DNA of 64,000 nt from Joostella atrarenae. Its GTDB lineage: Bacteria; Bacteroidota; Bacteroidia; Flavobacteriales; Flavobacteriaceae. The stretch spans positions 434,001-498,000 of the forward strand of contig NZ_JAETXX010000001.1 in NCBI RefSeq assembly GCF_021764745.1, given 5' to 3'. This document shows, piece after piece, positions 1 to 9,340 of the stretch. A program made the position numbers and the translations under genes. Each line of letters opens with the position of its first letter. Within the stretch, counting starts at the first letter, position 1. The notes under the pieces are model-generated. The model was given only the letters and a program-made list of their open reading frames with translations. It made no database searches and was not told the origin of the DNA.

Positions 1-1
1 T

Positions 2-1357
2 TCCTCGAGCTCTTTCTATATTCTCCTTATTGCTATCTATAAGCACTACATGGCGACCATTTTTCTGTAAATATTTAGCAATAATTCTAGAAACATTCGA
101 AGCACCAACAATCAAAATCCCTGTAGACTCTTTTAAGAAAACTCCAGATATTTTTGCAAACATTCTTGCCGTTGTTGCATTAAGAAGTACCGTTCCTAAA
201 ACAATCATGAATACTAATGGTGTAATATATTCTGCTCCTGGCTCTCCTTCCAATACCAATCGATTTCCAAAAAGAGATGCGATTCCTGCCGCAACAATAC
301 CACGAGGTCCCACCCAGCTTATAAATGCCTTTTCATTAATTTTTAATCCAGAGCCAATGGTACTTAAAAGAACTCCAATTGGTCTTATTAAGAAAACTAC
401 ACAAACAAAAAGTATTAATGTATTCCAATTATAAATCAATTCTAAGTCTTGCATATTGATATTTGCAGACAGAAGAATAAAGAGAATTGAAATAAGAAGT
501 ACACTTAATGATTCTTTAAAATATAGTAATTCTTTGATGTTTGGAAGGTCTATATTTCCTAATACCATTCCCATTACCACAACAGAAAGTAACCCCGACT
601 CATGAGCAAATTGTTCTGATAACACATAAACACCCAATACAAATGAAAGTGAAACTACATTCATTAAAAAATGTGGGATTGCATTCTTTTTAATAGCAAA
701 ATACAATGCATAGGCAAAAGAAAATCCTATGGAAAATCCAACAACTACTGTCTTTCCAAATTCTATAAATGCTTGTTGTGTATATTCTGATCCTTGTCCT
801 ATGGATATAAATTCAAATACCAAAACCGCAGCAACAGCTCCAATTGGATCTATTAAAATTCCTTCCCATTTTAATACTGCTGAAATATCTTTTTTAAGTG
901 GGATATTTCTTAATATTGGCGTAATTACTGTTGGTCCAGTAACGATTATTAATGCAGAAAACAAGAAAGATACTGGCCAACTAAGACCAAATAAAAAGTG
1001 AGAAGCTATACCTCCTCCAAGAAAAGTAACAATAGCTCCAACCGTAATTAATTTAAAAATCACGGGACCTACGGTTAAAACTTCATTCTTTTTTAATGTT
1101 AATCCTCCTTCAAAAAGAATCACACTAATAGCGAGTGATACAAAATGAAATAAAGATTCCCCTGGAAACAACCCTTTTTTTAATTGTGGATTCCAAATAG
1201 GTTCTATAAGCTTAGTCCCATCTTCCGTAAACAATGTAGAAAAAGGTCCTACGAACATCCCAATAAGGATAAGCGGTAGGATTGCAGGGATCTTAAATCT
1301 CCAAGCTACCCATTGGGCAATGATACCCAAAATCACAATTCCAGCAAGTTCTATCAT
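2..1357 (-). CDS. CPA-family Na+(K+)/H+ antiporter with RCK/TrkA-N domain (3' end cut off)
   Basis: The reverse strand is open for 452 codons from an ATG at 1357 to the window edge, so the C-terminus is missing. About 390 residues are strongly hydrophobic and form repeated transmembrane helices. They contain antiporter-type signatures FEGGLTL (about residue 80), TGPTVI and IDPIGAV. From about residue 410 a Rossmann-type strand (ILIVGAS...VVLID) marks the start of a TrkA-N/RCK nucleotide-binding domain. Family knowledge: such proteins exchange Na+ or K+ for protons at the inner membrane and the RCK domain gates transport. The ion specificity cannot be read from the sequence. It diverges from the MBL hydrolase gene across a 137-bp gap. 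Confidence 0.85.
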   Translation of the reverse strand, partial: MIELAGIVILGIIAQWVAWRFKIPAILPLILIGMFVGPFSTLFTEDGTKLIEPIWNPQLKKGLFPGESLFHFVSLAISVILFEGGLTLKKNEVLTVGPVIFKLITVGAIVTFLGGGIASHFLFGLSWPVSFLFSALIIVTGPTVITPILRNIPLKKDISAVLKWEGILIDPIGAVAAVLVFEFISIGQGSEYTQQAFIEFGKTVVVGFSIGFSFAYALYFAIKKNAIPHFLMNVVSLSFVLGVYVLSEQFAHESGLLSVVVMGMVLGNIDLPNIKELLYFKESLSVLLISILFILLSANINMQDLELIYNWNTLILFVCVVFLIRPIGVLLSTIGSGLKINEKAFISWVGPRGIVAAGIASLFGNRLVLEGEPGAEYITPLVFMIVLGTVLLNATTARMFAKISGVFLKESTGILIVGASNVSRIIAKYLQKNGRHVVLIDSNKENIERARG

Positions 1358-1494
1358 ATATTATTTTTGATTGATAAGCGAATATAGTTTCTAAAAAGTA
1401 TAAAAATGTTAAAAAACATTTAATAAAACAAGTGTTTCTAATGATTGTTATTCCCTTTTCTTAATTTGCGAAGCTTTATAACTATAGTATTTAC

Positions 1495-2352
1495 ATGAAA
1501 TTATATACAATTGAAACAGGAAATTTTAAATTAGACGGAGGAGCAATGTTTGGCGTTGTCCCAAAATCGATTTGGAATAAAACAAATCCTGCCGATAATA
1601 ATAACATGATAGATATTGCCGCAAGGTCTTTATTAATCGAAGATGGCGACAAACTCATCCTTATAGATACAGGCTTAGGAAATAAGCAATCTGATAAGTT
1701 TTTTGGGTATTATTTCCTATGGGGAAATGATAATCTAGACGATTCATTAAAGAAACATGGCTTCCACCGAGATGATATTACAGATGTATTTTTAACACAT
1801 CTACATTTTGATCATTGTGGAGGATGTATTCAGCTAAATAAAGAAAAAGGCATTTATGAGCCTGCATTCAAAAATGCACGCTTTTGGAGTAATGAAGATC
1901 ATTGGCAGTGGGCTACAAAACCTAATGCCCGCGAAAAAGCTTCCTTTTTAAAAGAGAATATCCTGCCTATTCGAGAAAGTGGTCAGTTACATTTTCTTCC
2001 AGTCCCTGAAAATGGATTATTAAAAAATACCGACCTTGGTTTCGATGTCCTTTATGTAAACGGCCATACCGATAAACAGATGATTCCTATCATTAAATAC
2101 AAAGGAAAAACACTTGTTTTTATGGCAGATTTATTGCCTACAGTAGGTCATATTCCGCTACCATTTGTAATGGGTTATGATACTAGGCCTTTATTAACTC
2201 TAGAAGAGAAAAAGAACTTTTTAGACATCGCTGTAGATAATAACTATCACTTGTTATTAGAGCACGATGCCCATAACGAAGTATGTACACTTCAGCAAAC
2301 AGAAAAAGGAGTACGTTTAGAAAACACCTTTGCATTCAACGAATTATTTTAA
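1495..2352 (+). CDS. MBL-fold metallo-hydrolase
   Basis: The 285-residue protein carries the metallo-beta-lactamase zinc signature HLHFDH at residues 102-107. Other metal-site candidates follow the family order: H191 in NGHTD, D212 in FMADLLP and a His in LEHDAH near 257-260. It has no signal peptide, so it is probably cytoplasmic. The overall shape resembles the lactonase/hydrolase branch of the superfamily (AiiA- or MlhB-like), but the substrate cannot be assigned. The S8 protease gene begins 11 bp after its stop on the same strand, so the two are likely cotranscribed. Confidence 0.85.
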   Translation: MKLYTIETGNFKLDGGAMFGVVPKSIWNKTNPADNNNMIDIAARSLLIEDGDKLILIDTGLGNKQSDKFFGYYFLWGNDNLDDSLKKHGFHRDDITDVFLTHLHFDHCGGCIQLNKEKGIYEPAFKNARFWSNEDHWQWATKPNAREKASFLKENILPIRESGQLHFLPVPENGLLKNTDLGFDVLYVNGHTDKQMIPIIKYKGKTLVFMADLLPTVGHIPLPFVMGYDTRPLLTLEEKKNFLDIAVDNNYHLLLEHDAHNEVCTLQQTEKGVRLENTFAFNELF

Positions 2353-2363
2353 CTAAAAAACGA

Positions 2364-3998
2364 ATGATGACAATTAAAAAATCTGTTGCATATTGCGCAA
2401 TTGCAACAACTTTACTAGTAGGATGTGGATCTCCTGCCATTTTATTAACTCCTGAAGAAAATATAGATGCAACGCCACTAAAAGTTACTGAATTAACAGA
2501 TTCACAGCTTAAACACTGGGGTCACGATGATTTATTATCGGATACCATTCCTGGAATGAGTGTGGATAAAGCATACACTGAAATATTCAACAAAATAAAA
2601 GAGCTTACACCAACTACTGTAATTGTAGGGGTTTTAGATTCTGGTGTAGATATTGAGCATCCAGATCTTAAAAATGTAATCTGGACAAATGAAGATGAGA
2701 TTGCTGGAAATGGAATCGATGATGATAAAAATGGTTTCGTAGATGATATTCATGGATGGAACTTTTTGGGAGAAGCTAATAATGAGCAATTAGAGTTTGT
2801 ACGTATTTTAGCTAAAGGTGATGATGGTTCTGAGACTTATAAAAAAGCAGCTGCAGAATATGAAGAAAAATACCAAGAGGCAGTTCAGAATAAAACACGT
2901 TACGAGCAGATTTTAAACTCGGTAACGCAAGCGGATGAAATGCTACAAAAAGAGCTTGGTAAAGAAACATATACAAAAGAAGATTTAGCAACTATCAAGT
3001 CTGAAGATCCTAAAGTACAACAAGCAGTTGCTGCAATGACGCAAATGTTTACTTTTGGAGAAGATGTTCCTGCTCTTAAAAAAGATCTTAAAGATGGAAT
3101 TGAGTATTTCACAGACCAATTAAACTATAACCTTAATAAAGATTTTGACGGAAGATCTATTGTTGGAGATAATCCAGATGACCTTACTGATATTGGTTAT
3201 GGAAACAACGATGTTATTGGTGATAAGGACCATGCAAAACACGGAACTCACGTTTCAGGAATTATTGCTGCAGAACGTAACAACAATGTAGGAATGGATG
3301 GTGTTGCAGATCACGTTAAAATAATGGCTGTAAGAACTGTTCCTAACGGAGATGAGTATGATAAAGATGTAGCGCTTGCTATTCGTTATGCTGTAGATAA
3401 TGGAGCTAAAGTAATCAACGGAAGTTTTGGTAAATACTATTCTCCTCATAAAGAATGGGTTTGGGATGCTATAAAATATGCAGCTTCTAAAGATGTTCTT
3501 ATTATTAAAGCGGCAGGAAACGAATCGTTAGATTTAGATGAAAACAATGTTTACCCTAATGATAATGAAAACAATACTGCAGAAATAGCTGATAACTTCT
3601 TAACGGTTGGAGCTTTAAATTACACTTACGGACCAGAAATGGTAGCTACTTTCTCTAACTTCGGAAAAGATAATGTAGATGTTTTTGCTCCTGGAACTAA
3701 AATTTGGTCTACAACGCCAAATAACGGTTATGAGTTTTTACAAGGAACTTCAATGGCTGCTCCTGCTGTTGCTGGTGTTGCTGCTTTAATTAGAGCTTAT
3801 TATCCTAAGCTTAAAGCGGAAGAAGTAAAACAGATTATTATGCAATCTGGACTTACCTCAACTACAAATGTTATTTTAGGAGGAAATCCAAACTATAAAA
3901 AACCTTTTACAGAAGCTTCTAAATCAGGGAAAATGGTGAATTTATACAATGCCATGATTCTTGCTGATAAAGTTGCTAATGGAAAAGCTAAATTATAA
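2364..3998 (+). CDS. S8 (subtilisin-like) serine protease, lipoprotein
   Basis: The start is placed at the first of two adjacent ATGs (2364, 2367) because it directly precedes a lipoprotein signal ending LLVGC (Cys21). Longer in-frame upstream starts would overlap the MBL gene and bury the signal. The catalytic triad is visible: Asp92 in VLDSGVD, His293 in HGTHVSG and Ser463 in GTSMAAP, with oxyanion Asn386 in AAGNE. Asp and His are about 200 residues apart because of a Lys/Glu-rich, probably helical insertion (about residues 140-265). It is expected to act as an envelope-anchored endopeptidase. It lies between the MBL hydrolase and an M1 peptidase. Confidence 0.92.
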   Translation: MMTIKKSVAYCAIATTLLVGCGSPAILLTPEENIDATPLKVTELTDSQLKHWGHDDLLSDTIPGMSVDKAYTEIFNKIKELTPTTVIVGVLDSGVDIEHPDLKNVIWTNEDEIAGNGIDDDKNGFVDDIHGWNFLGEANNEQLEFVRILAKGDDGSETYKKAAAEYEEKYQEAVQNKTRYEQILNSVTQADEMLQKELGKETYTKEDLATIKSEDPKVQQAVAAMTQMFTFGEDVPALKKDLKDGIEYFTDQLNYNLNKDFDGRSIVGDNPDDLTDIGYGNNDVIGDKDHAKHGTHVSGIIAAERNNNVGMDGVADHVKIMAVRTVPNGDEYDKDVALAIRYAVDNGAKVINGSFGKYYSPHKEWVWDAIKYAASKDVLIIKAAGNESLDLDENNVYPNDNENNTAEIADNFLTVGALNYTYGPEMVATFSNFGKDNVDVFAPGTKIWSTTPNNGYEFLQGTSMAAPAVAGVAALIRAYYPKLKAEEVKQIIMQSGLTSTTNVILGGNPNYKKPFTEASKSGKMVNLYNAMILADKVANGKAKL

Positions 3999-4038
3999 TT
4001 CATTAAAGAAAGTAATTTAATTACAAACCATGTCTTAA

Positions 4039-4096
4039 TTGAGTGTAGCTGAAATTTAAGGTTTCTAGAAAAGCTATATTTTTTAACTACACTCAA
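4039..4096 (+). terminator. Long-loop inverted repeat between the S8 and M1 peptidase genes
   Basis: Ten bases at 4039-4048 (ttgagtgtag) are perfectly complementary to 4087-4096, enclosing a 38-nt loop. It lies 40 bp after the S8 stop and 55 bp before the M1 start. There is no T-run after it on the plus strand, so it is an atypical terminator. It may instead be an RNA processing or stability structure. Confidence 0.35.
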
Positions 4097-4150
4097 AAAA
4101 GGCAGATTAAATTTCTTTTAAAATACACTAAACTCAAAACACAAACATAT

Positions 4151-6037
4151 ATGAAACGAAGATTTATCACTGCTTTAGGTTTAAGTGTTGCAATGCTTTC
4201 TCAAACATTTGCTACCACTACACCTAACAACAGTACAAAGTCTGAAACGACGCAACCTAGTCCATCTACATATTGGCAACAACATGTTGACTATAAAATG
4301 GATGTTGATATGGATGTTAAGACTTTTCAATATACTGGAACACAAGAATTAAAGTATACAAATAATTCACCAGACACTTTAAAAACTGTCTTTTACCATT
4401 TATTTTTTAATGCTTTCCAACCAGAAAGCGAAATGGATGTTAGAAGTAGAACTATAAAAGATCCAGACAGAAGAGTTGGTGATAGAATTAGTAAACTATC
4501 TCCTTCAGAAATAGGATATTTAAAAGTAAGTAGCTTAAAGCAAGATGGAACTGCAATTAAATACAATGAAGAGGGAACTATTCTTGAAGTTACATTAAAC
4601 AAGCCTATTCTTCCTGGACAAACTGTTAAGTTTGATATGGAATTTAACGGTCAGGTGCCAAAACAAATCAGAAGAAGCGGACGTGATAATGCAGAAGGTG
4701 TTGCACTTTCTATGACGCAATGGTATCCTAAATTAGCTGAATATGATTTTGAAGGATGGCATGCAGATCCATATATTGGACGTGAATTCCAAGGAGTATG
4801 GGGAGATTTTGATGTAAAACTTACATTAGATAAAGACTATGTTGTTGGAGGAACAGGATACATCCAAAACCCTGAAGAAGTTGGTCATGGTTATCTTCCC
4901 GAAGGAACAAAGCAGAAAAAAGTAAAAGGAAAAACACTAACATGGCATTTTGTTGCGCCAAAGGTGCATGATTTTGCTTGGGCTGCAGATCCAGAATATA
5001 TTCATGATACGTTGGAAACTCCTAGTGGAACAACACTTCATTTCTTCTACAAAGACAATGAAGAAATCAAAGAAAACTGGAAAAACTTACAGCCTAAAGC
5101 AGCTGAAATGTTAGATTTTTTCAATAAAAACGTAGGTAAATATCCTTACAAACAATACTCCATAATTCAAGGTGGAGACGGTGGTATGGAATATGCTATG
5201 TGTACACTAATTACCGGAGAACGTAAATTTGGTAGTCTTGTTGGTGTTACTGCACATGAGTTTGCTCATTCTTGGTTTCAACACGTTCTCGCTTCAAACG
5301 AGTCTAAAAACGAATGGATGGATGAAGGATTTACTTCTTTTATTTCTGATTTATGTATGAATCAAGTAATGGGAGAAAACAAAGCTAATCCTTTTGAAGG
5401 TGCTTATAAAGGATATATTTCTTTAGCAAATTCTGGATTCGAGCAACCACAAACTACACACGCAGATAGATATGCATATAACCAAGCTTATAGTATTTCT
5501 GCTTACAGCAAAGGAGAAGTATTTTTAGCGCAGTTAGGATATATTATTGGTCAGGATAACGTTATGAAAACGCTTCGTAAATATTACAACGATTTCAAGT
5601 TTAAGCACCCTACACCAAATGATATCATGCGTACTGCTGAAAAAGTTTCAGGAATGCAATTAGATTGGTATTTAACAGATTGGACAAAAACCACTAATAC
5701 TATCGACTACGGAATTAAAAGTGTTACTGAAGAAGGAGGTAAAACAACTATCGAAATGGAGCGCATCGGATTAATGCCAATGCCTATAGATGTAATGGTT
5801 TTATTTAAAGATGGTTCTGCTAAGTATTTCTATGCTCCATTAAGAATGATGCATGGTGAGAAAGCAAATCCTTTTAAAGGTGTTGAAAGAACTGTATTAC
5901 CAGATTGGCCATGGGCTTTCCCAACGTATAGCTTTACAATCGATACTCCAAAAAGTGAAATTATTGGAGTTGCTATAGATCCTTCTGGATTGATGGCAGA
6001 TGTTAAAAGAGAAAACAACGAATACCAAGCAAATTAA
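4151..6037 (+). CDS. Exported M1-family (gluzincin) aminopeptidase
   Basis: The 628-residue protein has an N-terminal signal peptide (KRR, a hydrophobic core, and TFA cleavage near residue 21). Zinc binding is visible as HEFAH at 369-373 with the downstream ligand Glu392 in NEWMDEG, the HExxH-x18-E arrangement of family M1. GGMEYAM (344-350) corresponds to the M1 exopeptidase GxMEN loop with Tyr in the last position. The N-terminal half fits the beta-sheet domain that caps the substrate N-terminus. It is probably a periplasmic or secreted aminopeptidase used in peptide scavenging. A perfect 12-bp terminator follows. Confidence 0.93.
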   Translation: MKRRFITALGLSVAMLSQTFATTTPNNSTKSETTQPSPSTYWQQHVDYKMDVDMDVKTFQYTGTQELKYTNNSPDTLKTVFYHLFFNAFQPESEMDVRSRTIKDPDRRVGDRISKLSPSEIGYLKVSSLKQDGTAIKYNEEGTILEVTLNKPILPGQTVKFDMEFNGQVPKQIRRSGRDNAEGVALSMTQWYPKLAEYDFEGWHADPYIGREFQGVWGDFDVKLTLDKDYVVGGTGYIQNPEEVGHGYLPEGTKQKKVKGKTLTWHFVAPKVHDFAWAADPEYIHDTLETPSGTTLHFFYKDNEEIKENWKNLQPKAAEMLDFFNKNVGKYPYKQYSIIQGGDGGMEYAMCTLITGERKFGSLVGVTAHEFAHSWFQHVLASNESKNEWMDEGFTSFISDLCMNQVMGENKANPFEGAYKGYISLANSGFEQPQTTHADRYAYNQAYSISAYSKGEVFLAQLGYIIGQDNVMKTLRKYYNDFKFKHPTPNDIMRTAEKVSGMQLDWYLTDWTKTTNTIDYGIKSVTEEGGKTTIEMERIGLMPMPIDVMVLFKDGSAKYFYAPLRMMHGEKANPFKGVERTVLPDWPWAFPTYSFTIDTPKSEIIGVAIDPSGLMADVKRENNEYQAN

Positions 6038-6104
6038 TTGCTTTAAAGATATTTATCTCGATAACATATAAGTCTTTTTAAAAAATCAGACTTACATATC
6101 TAAA

Positions 6105-6134
6105 AGAAAAGGCTTTTTAAATAAAGCCTTTTCT
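6105..6134 (+). terminator. Intrinsic terminator after the M1 peptidase
   Basis: A perfect 12-bp stem (6105-6116 with 6123-6134, core AAGGCTTT/AAAGCCTT) closes a 6-nt loop and is followed by a T-rich tract. It separates the peptidase from rnpA. Confidence 0.85.
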
Positions 6135-6160
6135 TATTTTTACACCCAATTAATTATTAT

Positions 6161-6535
6161 ATGAATCAGTCGTTCCCAACAAAAGAAAAGCTTAAAAGTG
6201 CTATACTTGTTAGTAAATTATTTACTGAAGGGAGTTCTGTATCTAAATATCCTATCCGTTTGGTTTTTATGAAACTTGCCGATGAAGATGTAAAAATAAA
6301 AGCAGGGGTTTCTGCTTCTAAACGTTCTTTTAAAAAGGCTGTAGATAGAAATCGAATTAAAAGACTCATGCGAGAGGCTTACCGACTTAATAAACATTTG
6401 TTTTTTGATACAATTGAAGAAGGTACTTACGGGTTTATGTTTTTATACACCGGAAAAGAAATGCCTACATTTGAAAAACTGAATACTGTGATGCAAAAAA
6501 TTCATCAGCGGTTTGAAGAGCATTTAAAACAGTAA
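6161..6535 (+). CDS. rnpA: Ribonuclease P protein component
   Basis: The 124-residue basic protein has the RnpA signature RNRIKRLMREAYR at 63-75 and a preceding GVSASKRSFKKAV segment. It binds the RNase P RNA and helps position the precursor-tRNA 5' leader for cleavage. Length matches the family. It is not next to rpmH or dnaA as in many other phyla. Here it lies 249 bp upstream of an S41 protease gene. It has its own upstream terminator boundary and is therefore likely transcribed separately from the M1 peptidase. Confidence 0.95.
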   Translation: MNQSFPTKEKLKSAILVSKLFTEGSSVSKYPIRLVFMKLADEDVKIKAGVSASKRSFKKAVDRNRIKRLMREAYRLNKHLFFDTIEEGTYGFMFLYTGKEMPTFEKLNTVMQKIHQRFEEHLKQ

Positions 6536-6783
6536 TTTCCTACTCTATTCCTCTCACAACAATCAAATTTTTCTTTATTACTGATATCTTTCAGAAGAAA
6601 AACAATAGGTTTTAAACATTCTCAGAATAACAAATACTTCTATTGATTGATTATATTTTTTATATTTAAATAATTGAAGCAGCATCAACTTGCTAAACTT
6701 TAATGAATCTAGTACCTTGTACTTCTCTATTAGAATCCCTTAAATGATTACAGTATCATTTCAGAAAAATATATGATGAAATT

Positions 6784-8400
6784 ATGAAGAAGAAAATTAT
6801 AATTCCAGCACTTGCAATAATCCTCTTACTGGTTGGAACTAGTTTTAAAAATGATTTTTTTGAAATTGCGAAGCAAGTAGAAATATTTACCACGCTATTT
6901 AAGGAACTCAACATGAATTATGTTGATGAAACAAATCCTGGGGAACTTATGGACACTGCTATAAAAAGCATGTTAGAAGATTTGGACCCTTACACCAACT
7001 TTATGAACGAACAGGACGTAGAGGGCTTTAAAATTAGCAATGCAGGTGAATATTCTGGAATTGGAGCTGTTGTGAAAAGTTATGACGATAAATTACTAAT
7101 TATAGAACCTTACAAAGGATATCCTGCAGATAAAGCTGGATTAAAAGCTGGGGATGAAATAATAAAAATTGGAGATATTAATGTGTCGGATTTTAAAGAA
7201 GACGCTACAGAATTATTAAAAGGAGCTACAAAAAGTGAGGTTTCTATAACTTATTTAAGACAAGGAAAAACAGGTACAACTTCTGTTTCTAGAGATGAAA
7301 TTGAAATCGATGCTGTTCCTTATTTTAATATGATAGATGCTGAAACAGGATATATTGTACTTTCTAAATTTAATAGTAAAGCTTCCAAGCAAACAGAAGA
7401 TGCGCTAGAAGATTTAAAGAGTAAAGGGGCAAAAAAAATAGTTTTAGATCTAAGAGGAAATCCTGGAGGATTATTAACGGAAGCCATTAATGTTTGTAAC
7501 CTTTTTGTTCCTAAAAAGGAGCTTATTGTAAGTACAAAATCGAAAGTTAAAAAATTCAACCAAGAATATTACACTCGTAAAAATCCTGTAGATACAGAAA
7601 TTCCATTGGTTATTCTTATCAATGGAAGAAGTGCTTCTGCCAGTGAAATTGTGAGCGGTGCTTTGCAAGATTTAGATCGAGCTGTTATTGTTGGAGCGCG
7701 TAGCTTTGGGAAAGGCTTGGTACAACGCCCAATAAAACTCAACTACGGTACACAACTAAAAGTAACTATTTCTCGTTATTACACGCCTAGCGGACGCTGT
7801 ATCCAGTCTATGGATTATTGGAACCGTGATGATGAAGGGAAGGCTGTTGTTAAGAAAGATTTTAATGAGTTTAAAACCCGAAGCGGAAGAAAAGTTTATG
7901 ATGGCGGTGGTGTATTTCCAGATTTAGAAGTTAAACACTTAAAAGGCAATAGCCTTACTGCTGCTCTTGTGCAAAACAATGTGCTTTTTGATTATGCTAC
8001 GGAATATTACTACAGTCACCCAACAGCGAGCATAAGCGATTTTAATTTTACAGAAAGCGACTACCAAGACTTTAAAAACTATGTTACTAAAAGTGGTTTT
8101 ACTTATGAAACTAAAACAGAAAAAGCACTTAAAAAGGTGATGAATAGTGAAGAAATTGATGAGTTTGGGGAGTCTGTAAAAAATGATTACAAGAAACTAC
8201 TAAACGATATCAATCAAAGTAAATTGGCTTCTTTAGATGAATACCAAGAGAATATCGAAAAGAATATTGAAGACGAATTAATAGTCCGTTATTTTTACCG
8301 TGATGGTCTTTATGATTATTACTTACAAAATGACGAAGCTATAAAAACAGCATCAGCTATTTTAAAAGATCAAGCTAAGTATAAAGGTATTTTAAAATAA
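6784..8400 (+). CDS. S41 carboxy-terminal processing protease (CtpA/Prc type)
   Basis: The 538-residue protein begins with a membrane-spanning signal segment (residues 4-20). It then has a PDZ domain (about 90-165, with GIGAVV and the AGLKAGDEI turn) and the S41 catalytic core. In SASASEI (283-289) the middle Ser, S285, is the expected nucleophile. Lys310 in SFGKG lies 25 residues on, as in Prc, and would be the general base. It is expected to act in the periplasm on C-termini of envelope proteins. The 248-bp gap upstream holds no recognisable gene. Confidence 0.93.
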   Translation: MKKKIIIPALAIILLLVGTSFKNDFFEIAKQVEIFTTLFKELNMNYVDETNPGELMDTAIKSMLEDLDPYTNFMNEQDVEGFKISNAGEYSGIGAVVKSYDDKLLIIEPYKGYPADKAGLKAGDEIIKIGDINVSDFKEDATELLKGATKSEVSITYLRQGKTGTTSVSRDEIEIDAVPYFNMIDAETGYIVLSKFNSKASKQTEDALEDLKSKGAKKIVLDLRGNPGGLLTEAINVCNLFVPKKELIVSTKSKVKKFNQEYYTRKNPVDTEIPLVILINGRSASASEIVSGALQDLDRAVIVGARSFGKGLVQRPIKLNYGTQLKVTISRYYTPSGRCIQSMDYWNRDDEGKAVVKKDFNEFKTRSGRKVYDGGGVFPDLEVKHLKGNSLTAALVQNNVLFDYATEYYYSHPTASISDFNFTESDYQDFKNYVTKSGFTYETKTEKALKKVMNSEEIDEFGESVKNDYKKLLNDINQSKLASLDEYQENIEKNIEDELIVRYFYRDGLYDYYLQNDEAIKTASAILKDQAKYKGILK

Positions 8401-8441
8401 AAATAGATTCTTATAAGAGCTTCAAATCTTGTTGTACAGAA

Positions 8442-9179
8442 TTATTCTTCAGCAGGATCATCCACAAAATCTAAGTAACCTCGTCTGAGGAGTTGCTCAA
8501 CACGTCTTCTATCTGGAGTACGATGAATGGCTTTATATTTTTCAGAAATATAGTAACAAAACAATCCCATTTGATCTCTAGGAACATCCAAATCGTTAAG
8601 AATAAAGTCTTTATAATTGTCTTCCAAAAAACCAACAATTATATTTTTTGTTTCTGCCCTTAACCGGCGCTTTAATGTTTTTGTACGTCCGCTTATGGCA
8701 TTTATTAAAGGATCCAAACTCAAAGACATTCCTCCGCCTTTATAATGATATTTTGTAGCTGCTGCTAAACGTCTTTCTGCTGGCGTATAGGTTTTGGGAG
8801 TATTATCTGTAAACTTACCGTAAGAAAGTTTATAATCTGTTAAGACCACTTCTTCCAATTGAATGACTCCATCTTTGGTATACACCTCAATTTTCTTATT
8901 ATTTATATCTTCTGTGGTAACAAGCTTATAAAAATTCTTAATATCATCTGATGCAATAAATAATTGATCTCCTTCTGAAGCTATAATCGTATGAAATTCA
9001 TCTTCATATTTACCTTCCGTACTTCTGGTTAAATTGGCGATTCCAAAATTGGTTACAGCCCGATCATCTTTATAAATAAAGACTTTAAGCACTGTTCCTT
9101 CTTGAGAAAAAACAGGTAATACTCCTAAAAATAGAAATATAAAAGGGAGTAAGTAGTTAGGTAAATTTATCACATGCAT
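8442..9179 (-). CDS. Exported protein of unknown function (carboxypeptidase-regulatory-like N-terminus)
   Basis: The 245-residue protein starts with a clear signal peptide ending VFSQE (residues 1-26). The next 80 residues read like the small beta-sandwich seen in CarboxypepD_reg-like proteins of Bacteroidota, ending in the typical EEVVLTDY segment. The rest is charged, with a basic GRTKTLKRRLRAE stretch, and ends in an acidic tail. I do not recognise a catalytic motif. It converges with the S41 gene and diverges from the patatin gene. It is probably periplasmic or outer-membrane associated. Confidence 0.6.
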   Translation of the reverse strand: MHVINLPNYLLPFIFLFLGVLPVFSQEGTVLKVFIYKDDRAVTNFGIANLTRSTEGKYEDEFHTIIASEGDQLFIASDDIKNFYKLVTTEDINNKKIEVYTKDGVIQLEEVVLTDYKLSYGKFTDNTPKTYTPAERRLAAATKYHYKGGGMSLSLDPLINAISGRTKTLKRRLRAETKNIIVGFLEDNYKDFILNDLDVPRDQMGLFCYYISEKYKAIHRTPDRRRVEQLLRRGYLDFVDDPAEE

Positions 9180-9340
9180 ATTGTTTTAGGAGCAACCAAT
9201 ATATCTTATTCCCACACTGCATGTATTTCCTTTAACAGTAATTTCACGGCAATTTGTGATACTTTTTGTAAAATATATAAAACCTTAAGAGTTTTTTAAT
9301 AATTCCAGTAACTTTATCGAAACCTAAAAAATCAAAACGT

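Noticed and set aside
30-1001. Plus-strand ORFs of 134 and 90 residues
   Set aside because: They lie antisense to the clear antiporter frame on the minus strand and show no conserved pattern.
6161-6535. rnpA as a sign of the replication origin
   Set aside because: In this phylum rnpA is not reliably next to rpmH-dnaA, and neither gene is present, so it is not evidence for an origin here.
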